Assembly (NCBI RefSeq): GCF_002009175.1
Contig: NZ_CP018047.1
Location: 5,332,001-5,396,000, forward strand
DNA length: 64,000 bases
Direction: 5' to 3'
DNA from: Streptomyces niveus
GTDB lineage: Bacteria > Actinomycetota > Actinomycetes > Streptomycetales > Streptomycetaceae
Both the position numbers and the translations under genes were made by a program. Below the pieces are notes generated by a model, which was not told where the DNA came from, did no database searches, and saw only the letters and a program-made list of their open reading frames with translations. Below, one piece after another: positions 8,471 through 15,922 of this stretch; within the stretch, counting starts at the first letter, position 1, and each line of letters starts with the position of its first letter.

Positions 8471-8695
8471 TCAGACGATTCTTCGCCGAACGGCCCACAC
8501 GACCGCTTCGATCGGCGTTTCGACGTCGACGCGTTCGCATATGGTCCGCAGTTTTCGGCGCAGTGTGCGGTCGCTCATTCCCATCCGGCGAGCGACCTGC
8601 GCCATGGTGCAGCCCTGCGAGACCAGTTGAAGGATTCTCAAGTGATCATTTTCCAGTCCGAGGTGGGGGGCTCTGAGGACACTTCGTGGATTCAC
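8471..8695 (-). CDS. Small LuxR-type HTH regulator (single domain)
   Basis: A 74-residue protein that is essentially one GerE/LuxR-type helix-turn-helix. The first helices are in DHLRILQLVSQGCTMAQVARRMG, followed by the recognition helix SDRTLRRKLRTICERVDV and a final helix EAVVWAVRRRIV. There is no sensor or receiver domain. I chose GTG 8695 because GAGG lies 9 nt upstream; the frame stays open to GTG 8776 but that segment looks unlike the family. It is encoded upstream of and co-oriented with the RiPP-type genes, so it is a likely pathway-specific regulator; orphan LuxR-type HTH proteins are frequent in such clusters. Its lower GC than the flanks suggests acquisition with the cluster. Confidence 0.7.
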   Translation of the reverse strand: MNPRSVLRAPHLGLENDHLRILQLVSQGCTMAQVARRMGMSDRTLRRKLRTICERVDVETPIEAVVWAVRRRIV

Positions 8696-8776
8696 CTGTA
8701 TCAACCTCGCGGTCGTCCGGCGGTGAGGCGCCGGATTCCGAGATGCTCGACGGCCTGAAAGAACAAGCTCGTTCAC

Positions 8777-9938
8777 AGTTCTGCCGCCGGAAGAGCTGCT
8801 TTATCCGGTCCGGTCGAGCGCGGTCCGGGAAGTGCGGATTCTCGGTCTATGCGTCAGTCAATTAATGCCCCCGTTTCACTCTTCGGGCCGGAGTGGTCAT
8901 CCGGTCCGTTCGCCCGTCACGCGGGAGTCGCCTCCCCCGTGGTCGAGTCGGGCGAGGTGTCGGCCACCCGCGGCCATGACACCTCTCCACCTCGCCTCCA
9001 CTTCGTATGTTCAAACGGTCCGGTGGGGGAGGTGAACAGGGTGGGATGTGATCGCCCTCTGCTGTCGGCTCGTCACCGGTCGGTCCGGGGGGTGCCCGCA
9101 CGGTCTCCCAGCTTCACTTTTGCGCCTTGGAGCGGGGGGTTCGGGGGTGGCGCGACACGCCCGGAATATGTGACGCAGATCACAGCATCCTTTGGGGGTT
9201 GTCGTGAGTCACGTCGGTGCCGTGATGTCCGGAACGTCGCGAGTGGGTACCTCGGCAGGGTGTCCGCCGGACTCCTCGGCGTGACGGTCCGGCCCCCGTC
9301 GAGACCGCCGCGACGGTCGTCGTGACGGCCGTCGCGAGGGTCGGGCCCACCCCCTGAACGCCCGGTTCCATGAGGGAAGAAGCGATGCCGAGGCAACCAA
9401 TTGAGGCCACCGTGGGCGGGGTTGATAAATGGCCGAATGGCTCGATGGAAGGTGTTCGAGGTGTGAGTCCGATGATGGCATTCCGGACATGGCAAGGCGC
9501 CGCGCCGGTTAGGTCGGGGAAAGGCGATGACCTGGTTGTGTCGGCCGTGTTAAGTGTCCGTGGAGGCGGTCCAGTCCCCTTCGGGGAGAGTCCGGAATTA
9601 CACCTATGAAGGCTTGGTGGTCCCTTCCGCTTTCGTGTCCGGAGCGCCCTCCACTCTCTCTTCACGTATCCTTCGTGCCCCCTCCGCGTTTCCCTCCCCC
9701 CGGCCTCCTTGCCCCGGCCTCCTCTCCATGGCCTCCTCGGCCCGCCTCCCGAACTCGCCTGCCGAACCGGCCTCTTCGCCGCGCCGCTCGAACGAGGCGC
9801 GGGTACGCCTGGACGCGGCGGACGTGTGGCGCCGCAACCCGGAGGTGCCATCCGGGTGCGACGCCTCGTGGGGGCTGGCGGCGTGGGCACCTCCCCGGCT
9901 AGGTTCGCGTGCGTCTGTCATGAACACAGGGAGTGTGA
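8777..9938. other. 1.16-kb intergenic region with no convincing gene
   Basis: Short ORFs exist on both strands but none shows ribosome site plus plausible protein. Visible elements are a CRP-like palindrome (9169-9184), an 8-bp stem CGCGACGG/CCGTCGCG (9309-9336), a small CCCC-TTC-GGGG hairpin (9576-9586), and a purine/pyrimidine-skewed segment (9650-9780). It separates the RiPP-type locus from the secreted peptidase. A missed small peptide gene cannot be excluded. Confidence 0.55.
9169..9184. promoter_or_regulatory. CRP-like binding site
   Basis: TGTGACGCAGATCACA is an exact TGTGA-N6-TCACA palindrome, the classical Crp/FNR consensus; Streptomyces Crp prefers a closely related GTG-N6-NNCAC site. 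It sits about 480 nt upstream of the LuxR-type gene (minus strand) and 755 nt upstream of the peptidase gene, so the target is unclear. Confidence 0.55.
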
Positions 9939-11366
9939 ATGCGCAAGGCGCTGAGATGGTTGCTGTCGATCGTGCTGCTCGTCGGCACGCTGGGCACGGC
10001 CGGCGCGGCAACAGCCGCCGACGGGAACGCGGGATCCGCGGCCCCTGACATCAAGGACCAGATCCTCGCCATCCCGGGGATGAGCCTGATCGAGGAGAAG
10101 CCGTACCCCGGTTACCGATACTTCGTCCTCAACTACACCCAGCCCGTCGACCACGAACGACCGTCGAAGGGCACCTTCAAGCAGCGCCTCACGCTGCTGC
10201 ACAAGGACACCAGCCGCCCCACCGTGTTCTTCACGAGCGGGTACGGCGTCTCCACCAACCCGAGCCGCAGTGAGCCGACACGGATCATCGACGGCAACCA
10301 GGTCTCGCTCGAGTACCGCTTCTTCACACCGTCCCGGCCCGACCCGGCCGACTGGTCCAAGCTCGACTACGAGCAGGCCGCGGCCGACCAGCACCGGATC
10401 TTCGGCGCGCTGAAGAAGATCTACCCGCAGAAGTGGCTCGCCACGGGTGGCTCGAAGGGCGGCATGACCGCCACGTACTACGAGCGCTTCCACCCCCGGG
10501 ACATGGACGGCGTCGTCGCCTACGTCGCACCCAACGACGTGGTCAACAAGGAGGATTCCGCCTACGACCGCTTCTTCGAGAAGGTCGGCACCGCGGAGTG
10601 CCGCGCCAAGCTCAACGGCGTGCAGCGCGAGGCGCTGATCAGGCGTGAGCCGCTGAAGAAGATGTACGCGACGTGGGCCGAGGCCGAAGGCGCGACGTTC
10701 ACCACCGTCGGCACGCTCGACAAGGCGTACGAGGCCGTCGTGCTCGACTTCGTCTGGGCCTTCTGGCAGTACAGCCTGGAAGCCGACTGCGAGAACATCC
10801 CGCCGGCCACCGCGTCGGACGAGGAGATCTACAACATCATCGACGCGATCTCCGGCTTCTCCTTCTACACCGACCAGGGCCTCGCCCCGTACACGCCGTA
10901 CTACTACCAGGCCGGCACCGAACTCGGCTCGCCCTCCATCAAGCTGCCCCACCTGGGCAACCTGAGCCGCTACGGCTACCAGCCGCCGCGGAACTTCGTC
11001 CCGCGCGACATCCCCATGAAGTTCAGGCCGTGGGAGATGGCGTCCGTCGACAACTGGGTCCGCCGCAACGCGAACCAGATGATGTTCGTCTACGGCGAGA
11101 ACGACCCCTGGGGCGCCGAGCGCTTCCGTCCCGGCCGCGGCACGCACGACACCCACGTGTACACCGCGCCGGGCGCCAACCACGGTGCCAACGTCGCCGG
11201 TCTTGTGGCCGACGAGCAGGCCGAGGCCACGGCCCGGATCCTCGACTGGGCGGACGTCGCACCGGCGACCGTGCAGCAGGACGCCGCCAAGGCGAAGCCG
11301 CTGGCCGCGTACGACGCGAAGCTCGACAAGCAGAACATGGAGCGGATGCCGACGCTGCGTCCGTAA
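9939..11366 (+). CDS. Secreted S37-family peptidase (prolyl tri/tetrapeptidyl aminopeptidase type)
   Basis: A 475-residue exported serine peptidase. The signal peptide is clear: MRKALRW, a hydrophobic core LLSIVLLVGTLGTAGAA and a cleavage site near ATA-AD (residue 28). The alpha/beta-hydrolase nucleophile elbow is GGSKGGM (Ser near 172), the acid is likely in YGENDPWG, and the histidine in GANHGANV. The PS-10/S37 family releases short peptides from N-termini of extracellular proteins in Streptomyces (for example prolyl tri/tetrapeptidyl aminopeptidase of S. mobaraensis). ATG 9939 follows a GGGAG site. It stands alone and ends at a good hairpin (11381-11421). It could also trim exported leader peptides, but nothing in the sequence shows that. 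Confidence 0.9.
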   Translation: MRKALRWLLSIVLLVGTLGTAGAATAADGNAGSAAPDIKDQILAIPGMSLIEEKPYPGYRYFVLNYTQPVDHERPSKGTFKQRLTLLHKDTSRPTVFFTSGYGVSTNPSRSEPTRIIDGNQVSLEYRFFTPSRPDPADWSKLDYEQAAADQHRIFGALKKIYPQKWLATGGSKGGMTATYYERFHPRDMDGVVAYVAPNDVVNKEDSAYDRFFEKVGTAECRAKLNGVQREALIRREPLKKMYATWAEAEGATFTTVGTLDKAYEAVVLDFVWAFWQYSLEADCENIPPATASDEEIYNIIDAISGFSFYTDQGLAPYTPYYYQAGTELGSPSIKLPHLGNLSRYGYQPPRNFVPRDIPMKFRPWEMASVDNWVRRNANQMMFVYGENDPWGAERFRPGRGTHDTHVYTAPGANHGANVAGLVADEQAEATARILDWADVAPATVQQDAAKAKPLAAYDAKLDKQNMERMPTLRP

Positions 11367-11380
11367 CCCACGAGCACGAA

Positions 11381-11421
11381 ACCGCCACCGGCGCATACAA
11401 GGGGGGCGCACCGGTGGCGGT
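11381..11421 (+). terminator. Hairpin terminator of the S37 peptidase gene
   Basis: ACCGCCACCGG (11381-11391) pairs with CCGGTGGCGGT (11411-11421) in a perfect 11-bp stem with a 19-nt loop, starting 15 nt after the TAA stop. No U-tract follows, as is usual in Streptomyces. Confidence 0.75.
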
Positions 11422-11610
11422 GTGCTGCCCGGACACAGGCGGCCTGGAGAGGGGAGTCAGCGATCGTAGCCAGTGAGTACGAGAGCCGACACCGCGCTGC
11501 GGAGAGTCGACGGGAGCACATGAAATAGGACGGATGGGCGCTTCGAGAAGTTCCACCGAATCCTGGCCCCCGGCCGGCAGCCCTGGCCCCGCACCTCCTC
11601 GGGCCCTCGG

Positions 11611-12411
11611 TCAGTGTCCCCGCGCCAGCAGCGCCTGCAGATACTCACGGCCGGGGATCAGCAGATCGGGAAGGTCCGCCGCATCCGGGTACCAGCGCTT
11701 CTCGTACTCCCAACAGAGCCACCCGTCGTCCCCGTCCCCGGTGAACAGCTCCACACACTCGCCCAACGGCAGGACTCCCGCGCCCAGCGCCAACGGCGTG
11801 GTGTCCTCGGCCGATGCGATGTCCTTGACCTGTACGTAGCCGAGGTGGGGGGACAGCGACGCATGGCTGGTGACCGGGCGTTCCCCGCCGAGCCACGTGT
11901 GCATCACGTCCCAGAGCGCACCCACCTGCTTGTGGCCGACCGGACCGAGGATGCGGATCGCGTCCGCGCCCGTGCGGTGGGAGTCGTGCGTCTCCAGCAG
12001 GATCCGCACCTGCGACTCGGCGGCGAGAGGCGCCGCGGCGGCCAGTCGGCGGGCGGCCGTCGCGTCGGCGGCCTCCGGGTCCTGGTCGCCGCCGCCCGGG
12101 AAGACCCGTACGTACGACGCGCCCAGGTCGCGCGCCAGCCGGATCAGTTCACTCAGCTCCTGGCTCAGCTGCTCCTCGTCACCGCCTTCCGCGGCCACCC
12201 GCACATAGCCCGCGACCGCCAGGATCTCGACCCCGTGACGCTTGAACTCGTCCACCACGGCGGCCCGTTCCCGCGAGCCGATGCCGGGGTGCACCGGCTC
12301 CTCCGGATGGGCGCGCAACTCCACACCTTGGTAGCCGGCCCCACTGGCGAGGGCGGCGACCTCGGGAATGGGGAGGCCGGGGACACCGAGGGTCGAGAAG
12401 GCGAATTTCAC
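11611..12411 (-). CDS. Sugar phosphate isomerase/epimerase (xylose-isomerase-like TIM barrel)
   Basis: A 266-residue AP-endonuclease-2-type TIM barrel. Visible: the first strand FAFSTLGVPG, the GYQGVELR segment with a metal-ligand Glu, RILLETHD (Glu/His ligand strand), LWDVMHTWLGGERP, and the late YVQVKD and GWLCWEYEKRW strands. The family isomerises or epimerises keto-sugars, inososes or hydroxypyruvate. GTG 12411 is preceded by AAAGGAAG. It lies 13 nt downstream of the MarR-GNAT gene and on the same strand. Substrate unknown; the nearby LacI-controlled sugar operon suggests a related carbohydrate pathway. Confidence 0.85.
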   Translation of the reverse strand: MKFAFSTLGVPGLPIPEVAALASGAGYQGVELRAHPEEPVHPGIGSRERAAVVDEFKRHGVEILAVAGYVRVAAEGGDEEQLSQELSELIRLARDLGASYVRVFPGGGDQDPEAADATAARRLAAAAPLAAESQVRILLETHDSHRTGADAIRILGPVGHKQVGALWDVMHTWLGGERPVTSHASLSPHLGYVQVKDIASAEDTTPLALGAGVLPLGECVELFTGDGDDGWLCWEYEKRWYPDAADLPDLLIPGREYLQALLARGH

Positions 12412-12424
12412 TCCGTGCTTCCTT

Positions 12425-13399
12425 TCACGAGGGGGAGTCCACGACGGACTCGTCGACAAGCGGGAGCCGCCAGTCCTGGCCGACCAGGTCCGCTCCGTAG
12501 GAATGGTGCGGTTTCTCGCCGACCAGGGTGAATCCCGCCCGTATGTACAGCTTGCGGGCGGCGGTCAGCAGGTCGTTGGTCCACAGCACCACCTCCCGAT
12601 ACCCCGCATCGCGGGCGAAATCCACAACCGCCCCCACCATTCGCTCACCCAGGCCGTGCCCGCGCGCTTCGGGCTCGACGAGGAGCAGGCGCAGCCGCGC
12701 GGCGCCCGGCGTCTCGTGGTCCCGCACACACATCACCGAGCCCACCGGCCGCCCGTCGAGCTCGGCCATCCATACCCGCTCCAGCCGCTCGTCGTGATCC
12801 GTGGCGAAGTCGGCGACGATCCTGGCGACGAGGCCCTCGAAGGTGGCGTCCCACCCGTACTCCGCCGCGTACACCGCGCCGTGCCGTTGCACGATCCAGC
12901 CCAGGTCGCCCGGGACCGGGTCCCGCAGCACCGGTCCTTCGCGGCGGGCGCCTGCCCGGGGGCCGTCCGCGGGCGTCTCGCCCGCGCTCAGTATTTCCCT
13001 GGCCGTCCGCAACGCCTCCACGAGGCGCGGGCGTTCGTCCGGCTCGACCCGGTCCAGCAGGGTGCCGACCGATTCACGCGCCCGCTCGTCGAGCAGTGCG
13101 GCGGTCCCACGCCCCTGCCGCGTAAGGGTGATCTGCTGCCGCCGGGCGTCCTGCTCGGACGGGGTGCGCTCAAGCAGCCCCTCCCGCTCGAACTTGGTCA
13201 GCATTCTGCTCAGATAGCCCGCGTCCAGCGACAGTTCGGCACGGAGCTCCGCCGCGTCCGTACGTGGCGCGTGCGCGAGCTCGTACAGCAGCCGTGACTC
13301 GGTCAGCGTGTATGGCGTGTAGAGGTGCTTGCCGTAATTCAGCGCGCCGATGAGGTTGGTGTAGAAGCGGTTGAACGCGCGGATCTCTTGAATGCTCAT
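12425..13399 (-). CDS. MarR-GNAT fusion: transcription regulator with acetyltransferase domain
   Basis: A 324-residue two-domain protein. Residues 1-140 form a winged-helix MarR domain (helix-turn-helix around DAAELRAELSLDAGYLSRMLTKFEREGLLERT, then the wing SEQDARRQQITLT). Residues about 155-310 form a GNAT domain with the acetyl-CoA loop EARGHGLGERMV and the late strand YIRAGFTLVGEKPHHSYG. The fused arrangement is a recognised actinobacterial type, but the acetylated substrate is not known. ATG 13399 follows GAGGGG; the frame extends to 13447 but would overlap the palindromic operator TTGACTGAGTCAA at 13435-13447, so the shorter start is preferred. Autoregulation through that operator is likely. 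Confidence 0.88.
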   Translation of the reverse strand: MSIQEIRAFNRFYTNLIGALNYGKHLYTPYTLTESRLLYELAHAPRTDAAELRAELSLDAGYLSRMLTKFEREGLLERTPSEQDARRQQITLTRQGRGTAALLDERARESVGTLLDRVEPDERPRLVEALRTAREILSAGETPADGPRAGARREGPVLRDPVPGDLGWIVQRHGAVYAAEYGWDATFEGLVARIVADFATDHDERLERVWMAELDGRPVGSVMCVRDHETPGAARLRLLLVEPEARGHGLGERMVGAVVDFARDAGYREVVLWTNDLLTAARKLYIRAGFTLVGEKPHHSYGADLVGQDWRLPLVDESVVDSPS

Positions 13400-13434
13400 G
13401 GCCCCCCGACCCCTCGCTTGTCCATTTTTTTTCC

Positions 13435-13447
13435 TTGACTGAGTCAA
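13435..13447. promoter_or_regulatory. MarR-type palindromic operator upstream of the MarR-GNAT gene
   Basis: TTGACTGAGTCAA is a perfect palindrome (TTGACT-G-AGTCAA) located 36 nt upstream of the start of the MarR-GNAT gene. TTGACT half-sites are typical for MarR family dimers and also resemble a -35 element, so binding would block the promoter. Direct autorepression is the simplest reading. Confidence 0.65.
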
Positions 13448-13584
13448 CGGTACGCCGGGGTCGCCAAGATCGGCAAGACACTCGATCGGGTGAACCCCCG
13501 ACCGGCCGGCCGCGACCTGCCCGCTTGCTCTGCCTGCCCCACCCGTCTTCGCCGCCCGCCCGCCCCCGCTCGCCCGCGCCGGCC

Positions 13585-14646
13585 TCAGCCCCGCGGCGGC
13601 GCCGTCGAGGCCCGCGCCATCAACTCCGCGGCGATCGTCGCGATCCCGCCCGGCGGCGGGGCTTCCGTCCCCATCGCGAGCCGGCCGGCACGCGCCCCCG
13701 CCTCGTACAGGGGCAGCCGCACCGTCGTCAGCGCCGGTACCGCGTCGACCGAGAACGGCAGGTCGTCGAAGCCCGCCACCGAGATGTCCTCGGGGATGCG
13801 CAGCCCCTGGTCACGGACCGCCGCGCACGCGCCGAGCGCCACCGTGTCGTTCGCGGCGACCACCGCCGTCAGATCCGGCGAGCGCCGCAGCAACTCCAGC
13901 GTCGCCTCGTAGCCCGAGCGCCGGTCATAGGGGCCGTGCACCGTCAACGGGCCCTGGTCCTCGGTCAGTCCCGCGGCGGCCAGCGCCGACCGGTGGCCCT
14001 CCAGCCGGTGCCGGGTCGTGGTCCGCTCCGCAGGCCCCGCGACGTATCCGATCCTGCGGTGCCCCAGTGCCAGCAGATGCTCGGTGAGCCGCCGCCCGCC
14101 ACCCCGGTTGTCGAACGCCAGCGACGCGACGACCGCGCTGCTGCCCGGCAGCGGCGGCCGCCCGCACAGCACGACGTGCGTCCCCGCGTCGGCGAGTTTG
14201 GTCAGTTTGGCCGACATCGCCGCGATATGAGTGGGGTCCTCAAGGGCCCCGCCGGTCAGGATCACGGCGGCGGCCCGCTGGCGCTGGAGGAGGGTGAGAT
14301 AGGTCAGTTCCCGCTCCGGGGAGCCGCCCGTGTTGCAGACGACCGCGAGTTTCTCGCCGCCTGCCCGGCCGGTTCCCTCCTGGCCGCCGATCTCGGTCTG
14401 CGCGGCCCCGGCCATGATCCCGAAGAACGGGTCGGCGATGTCGTTCACCAGGATCCCGACCAGATCGGACGTGGCGGCGGCGAGCGAACTGGCCGGTCCG
14501 TTCAGCACATAGTCCAACTCGTCCACCGCCCGCAGTACGCGCTCCCTGGTGGATGCGGCCACCGGGTAGTTGCCGTTCAGTACGCGGGAAACGGTGGCGG
14601 GCGACACCCGGGCACGGGCCGCCACATCGGCCAGGGTGACTGTCAT
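13585..14646 (-). CDS. LacI-family transcriptional repressor
   Basis: A 353-residue repressor. The N-terminal LacI HTH is TLADVAARARVSPATVSRVLNG (residues 4-25) with the hinge helix near PASSLAAAT. The periplasmic-binding-protein-like effector domain follows, including LVGILVNDIADPFFG, HRRIGYVAGP, VVAANDTVALGA and ISVAGFDDLPFS. ATG 14646 has a GGAGG site. It is divergent from the oxidoreductase/DUF993/isomerase operon, and an AAGCGCTT-centred operator lies in the shared spacer at 14736-14748. It most likely represses that operon and is released by the sugar substrate, which is unknown. Confidence 0.93.
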   Translation of the reverse strand: MTVTLADVAARARVSPATVSRVLNGNYPVAASTRERVLRAVDELDYVLNGPASSLAAATSDLVGILVNDIADPFFGIMAGAAQTEIGGQEGTGRAGGEKLAVVCNTGGSPERELTYLTLLQRQRAAAVILTGGALEDPTHIAAMSAKLTKLADAGTHVVLCGRPPLPGSSAVVASLAFDNRGGGRRLTEHLLALGHRRIGYVAGPAERTTTRHRLEGHRSALAAAGLTEDQGPLTVHGPYDRRSGYEATLELLRRSPDLTAVVAANDTVALGACAAVRDQGLRIPEDISVAGFDDLPFSVDAVPALTTVRLPLYEAGARAGRLAMGTEAPPPGGIATIAAELMARASTAPPRG

Positions 14647-14735
14647 CGGCGGTTCCTCCGGAAGGTGGGTGATGCGGTGGATCGGCGCCGGACTCTTGTC
14701 CGGTCGCTTTCGGCAGGCTAGCTTCATACCTTATA

Positions 14736-14748
14736 GAAAGCGCTTGCT
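14736..14748. promoter_or_regulatory. LacI-type operator in the divergent promoter region
   Basis: AGAAAGCGCTTGC is centred on the perfect palindrome AAGCGCTT (14738-14745) with the central CG step expected for LacI/GalR proteins. It lies 22 nt before the GTG of the oxidoreductase gene and 90 nt from the divergent LacI gene. Confidence 0.7.
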
Positions 14749-14770
14749 ACGGCTGTATGGAGGGAACTTC

Positions 14771-15922
14771 GTGACACGCAGGACAGTGCGGATCGCCATG
14801 AACGGCGTCACGGGGCGGATGGGGTACCGGCAACACCTGGTGCGCTCCATCCTCGCGATCCGCGAACAGGGCGGACTGGACCTCGGCGACGGTGAGGTGC
14901 TGTGGCCCGAGCCCGTCCTCGTCGGGCGCCGTGAACACGCCCTCAGGGAGGTCGCGGAGCGACACGGCCTCACGGAGTGGTCCACCGACCTCGACACCGT
15001 CCTCGCCGACGACACCGTCGACATCTACTTCGACGCGCAGGTCACCTCGGCCCGGGTCGAAGCCATCAAGAAAGCCGTTGCTGCCGGGAAGCACATCTAC
15101 ACGGAGAAGCCGACGGCGACCGACCTCGAAGGCGCCCTCGACCTGGCCCGCCTCGCCCAGAGCGCCGGCATCAAGCACGGTGTCGTCCAGGACAAGATCT
15201 TCCTTCCTGGCCTGCTCAAGCTGAAGCGCCTCATCGACGGCGGCTTCTTCGGCGAGATCCTCTCCGTACGAGGCGAGTTCGGCTACTGGGTCTTCGAAGG
15301 CGACTGGCAGGAGTCGCAGCGACCCTCCTGGAACTACCGGACCGAGGACGGCGGCGGCATCACCGTCGACATGTTCCCGCACTGGGAGTACGTCCTGCAC
15401 GAGCTGTTCGGCAAGGTCAACTCCGTCTCGGCGCACATCACCACCCACATCCCGCGCCGCTGGGACGAGCAGGGCAAGCCGTACGCCGCCACCGCCGACG
15501 ACTCCGCCTACGGGATCTTCGAGCTGGAGGGCGGCATCGTCGCGCAGATCAACTCCTCCTGGGCGGTGCGGGTCAACCGCGACGAACTCGTCGAGTTCCA
15601 GGTCGACGGCACCCACGGGTCGGCCGTCGCCGGGCTGCGCCGCTGCCGCGTCCAGCACCGCACCTCCACCCCCAAGCCCGTCTGGAACCCGGACCTCGCC
15701 GCCACCGAGTCCTTCCGTGACCAGTGGCAGGAGATCCCGGACAACACCGAGTTCGACAACGGCTTCAAGGCGCAGTGGGAGCTCTTCCTGCGCCACATCG
15801 CGCTCGGCGAGCCCTACCGCTGGGACCTGCTCGCCGGCGCGCGTGGCGTACAGCTCGCGGAACTCGGGCTCAAGTCCTCGGTGCAGGGACGCCGCTTCGA
15901 CGTACCGGAGCTCTCACTGTGA
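14771..15922 (+). CDS. Gfo/Idh/MocA-family NAD(P)-dependent oxidoreductase
   Basis: A 383-residue sugar/inositol-type dehydrogenase. The N-terminal Rossmann fold begins VRIAMNGVTGRMGYRQH, with the EKP motif of the family in HIYTEKPTATDLEGAL near residues 114-127, followed by the C-terminal substrate domain (FGEILSVRGEFGYWVFEGD, GGITVDMFPHWEYVL). The first loop reads NGVTGRMG rather than GxGxxG, as in one MocA subgroup. GTG 14771 is preceded by GGAGGG; the stop overlaps the next gene's GTG (GTGA). Expression is probably controlled by the divergent LacI repressor. It could oxidise a sugar or an inositol stereoisomer; which one cannot be read from the sequence. Confidence 0.9.
   Translation: MTRRTVRIAMNGVTGRMGYRQHLVRSILAIREQGGLDLGDGEVLWPEPVLVGRREHALREVAERHGLTEWSTDLDTVLADDTVDIYFDAQVTSARVEAIKKAVAAGKHIYTEKPTATDLEGALDLARLAQSAGIKHGVVQDKIFLPGLLKLKRLIDGGFFGEILSVRGEFGYWVFEGDWQESQRPSWNYRTEDGGGITVDMFPHWEYVLHELFGKVNSVSAHITTHIPRRWDEQGKPYAATADDSAYGIFELEGGIVAQINSSWAVRVNRDELVEFQVDGTHGSAVAGLRRCRVQHRTSTPKPVWNPDLAATESFRDQWQEIPDNTEFDNGFKAQWELFLRHIALGEPYRWDLLAGARGVQLAELGLKSSVQGRRFDVPELSL

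Noticed and set aside
9370..9609. Plus-strand 79-codon ORF in the 1.2-kb gap
   Set aside because: Composition does not look like a Streptomyces protein, and no downstream partner or conserved motif is seen.
9180..9890. Minus-strand ORF of 236 codons with a Thr/Val/Ala-rich end, considered as a lanthipeptide-like gene
   Set aside because: No ribosome site at any internal start, Arg/Pro-rich remainder, and no similarity to leader sequences; looks like an open frame caused by GC bias.
9604..9919. Minus-strand Glu/Arg/Gly-rich ORF of about 105 codons upstream of the S37 peptidase
   Set aside because: Low-complexity composition arises from a pyrimidine-rich tract on the plus strand; no ribosome site or homologous pattern.
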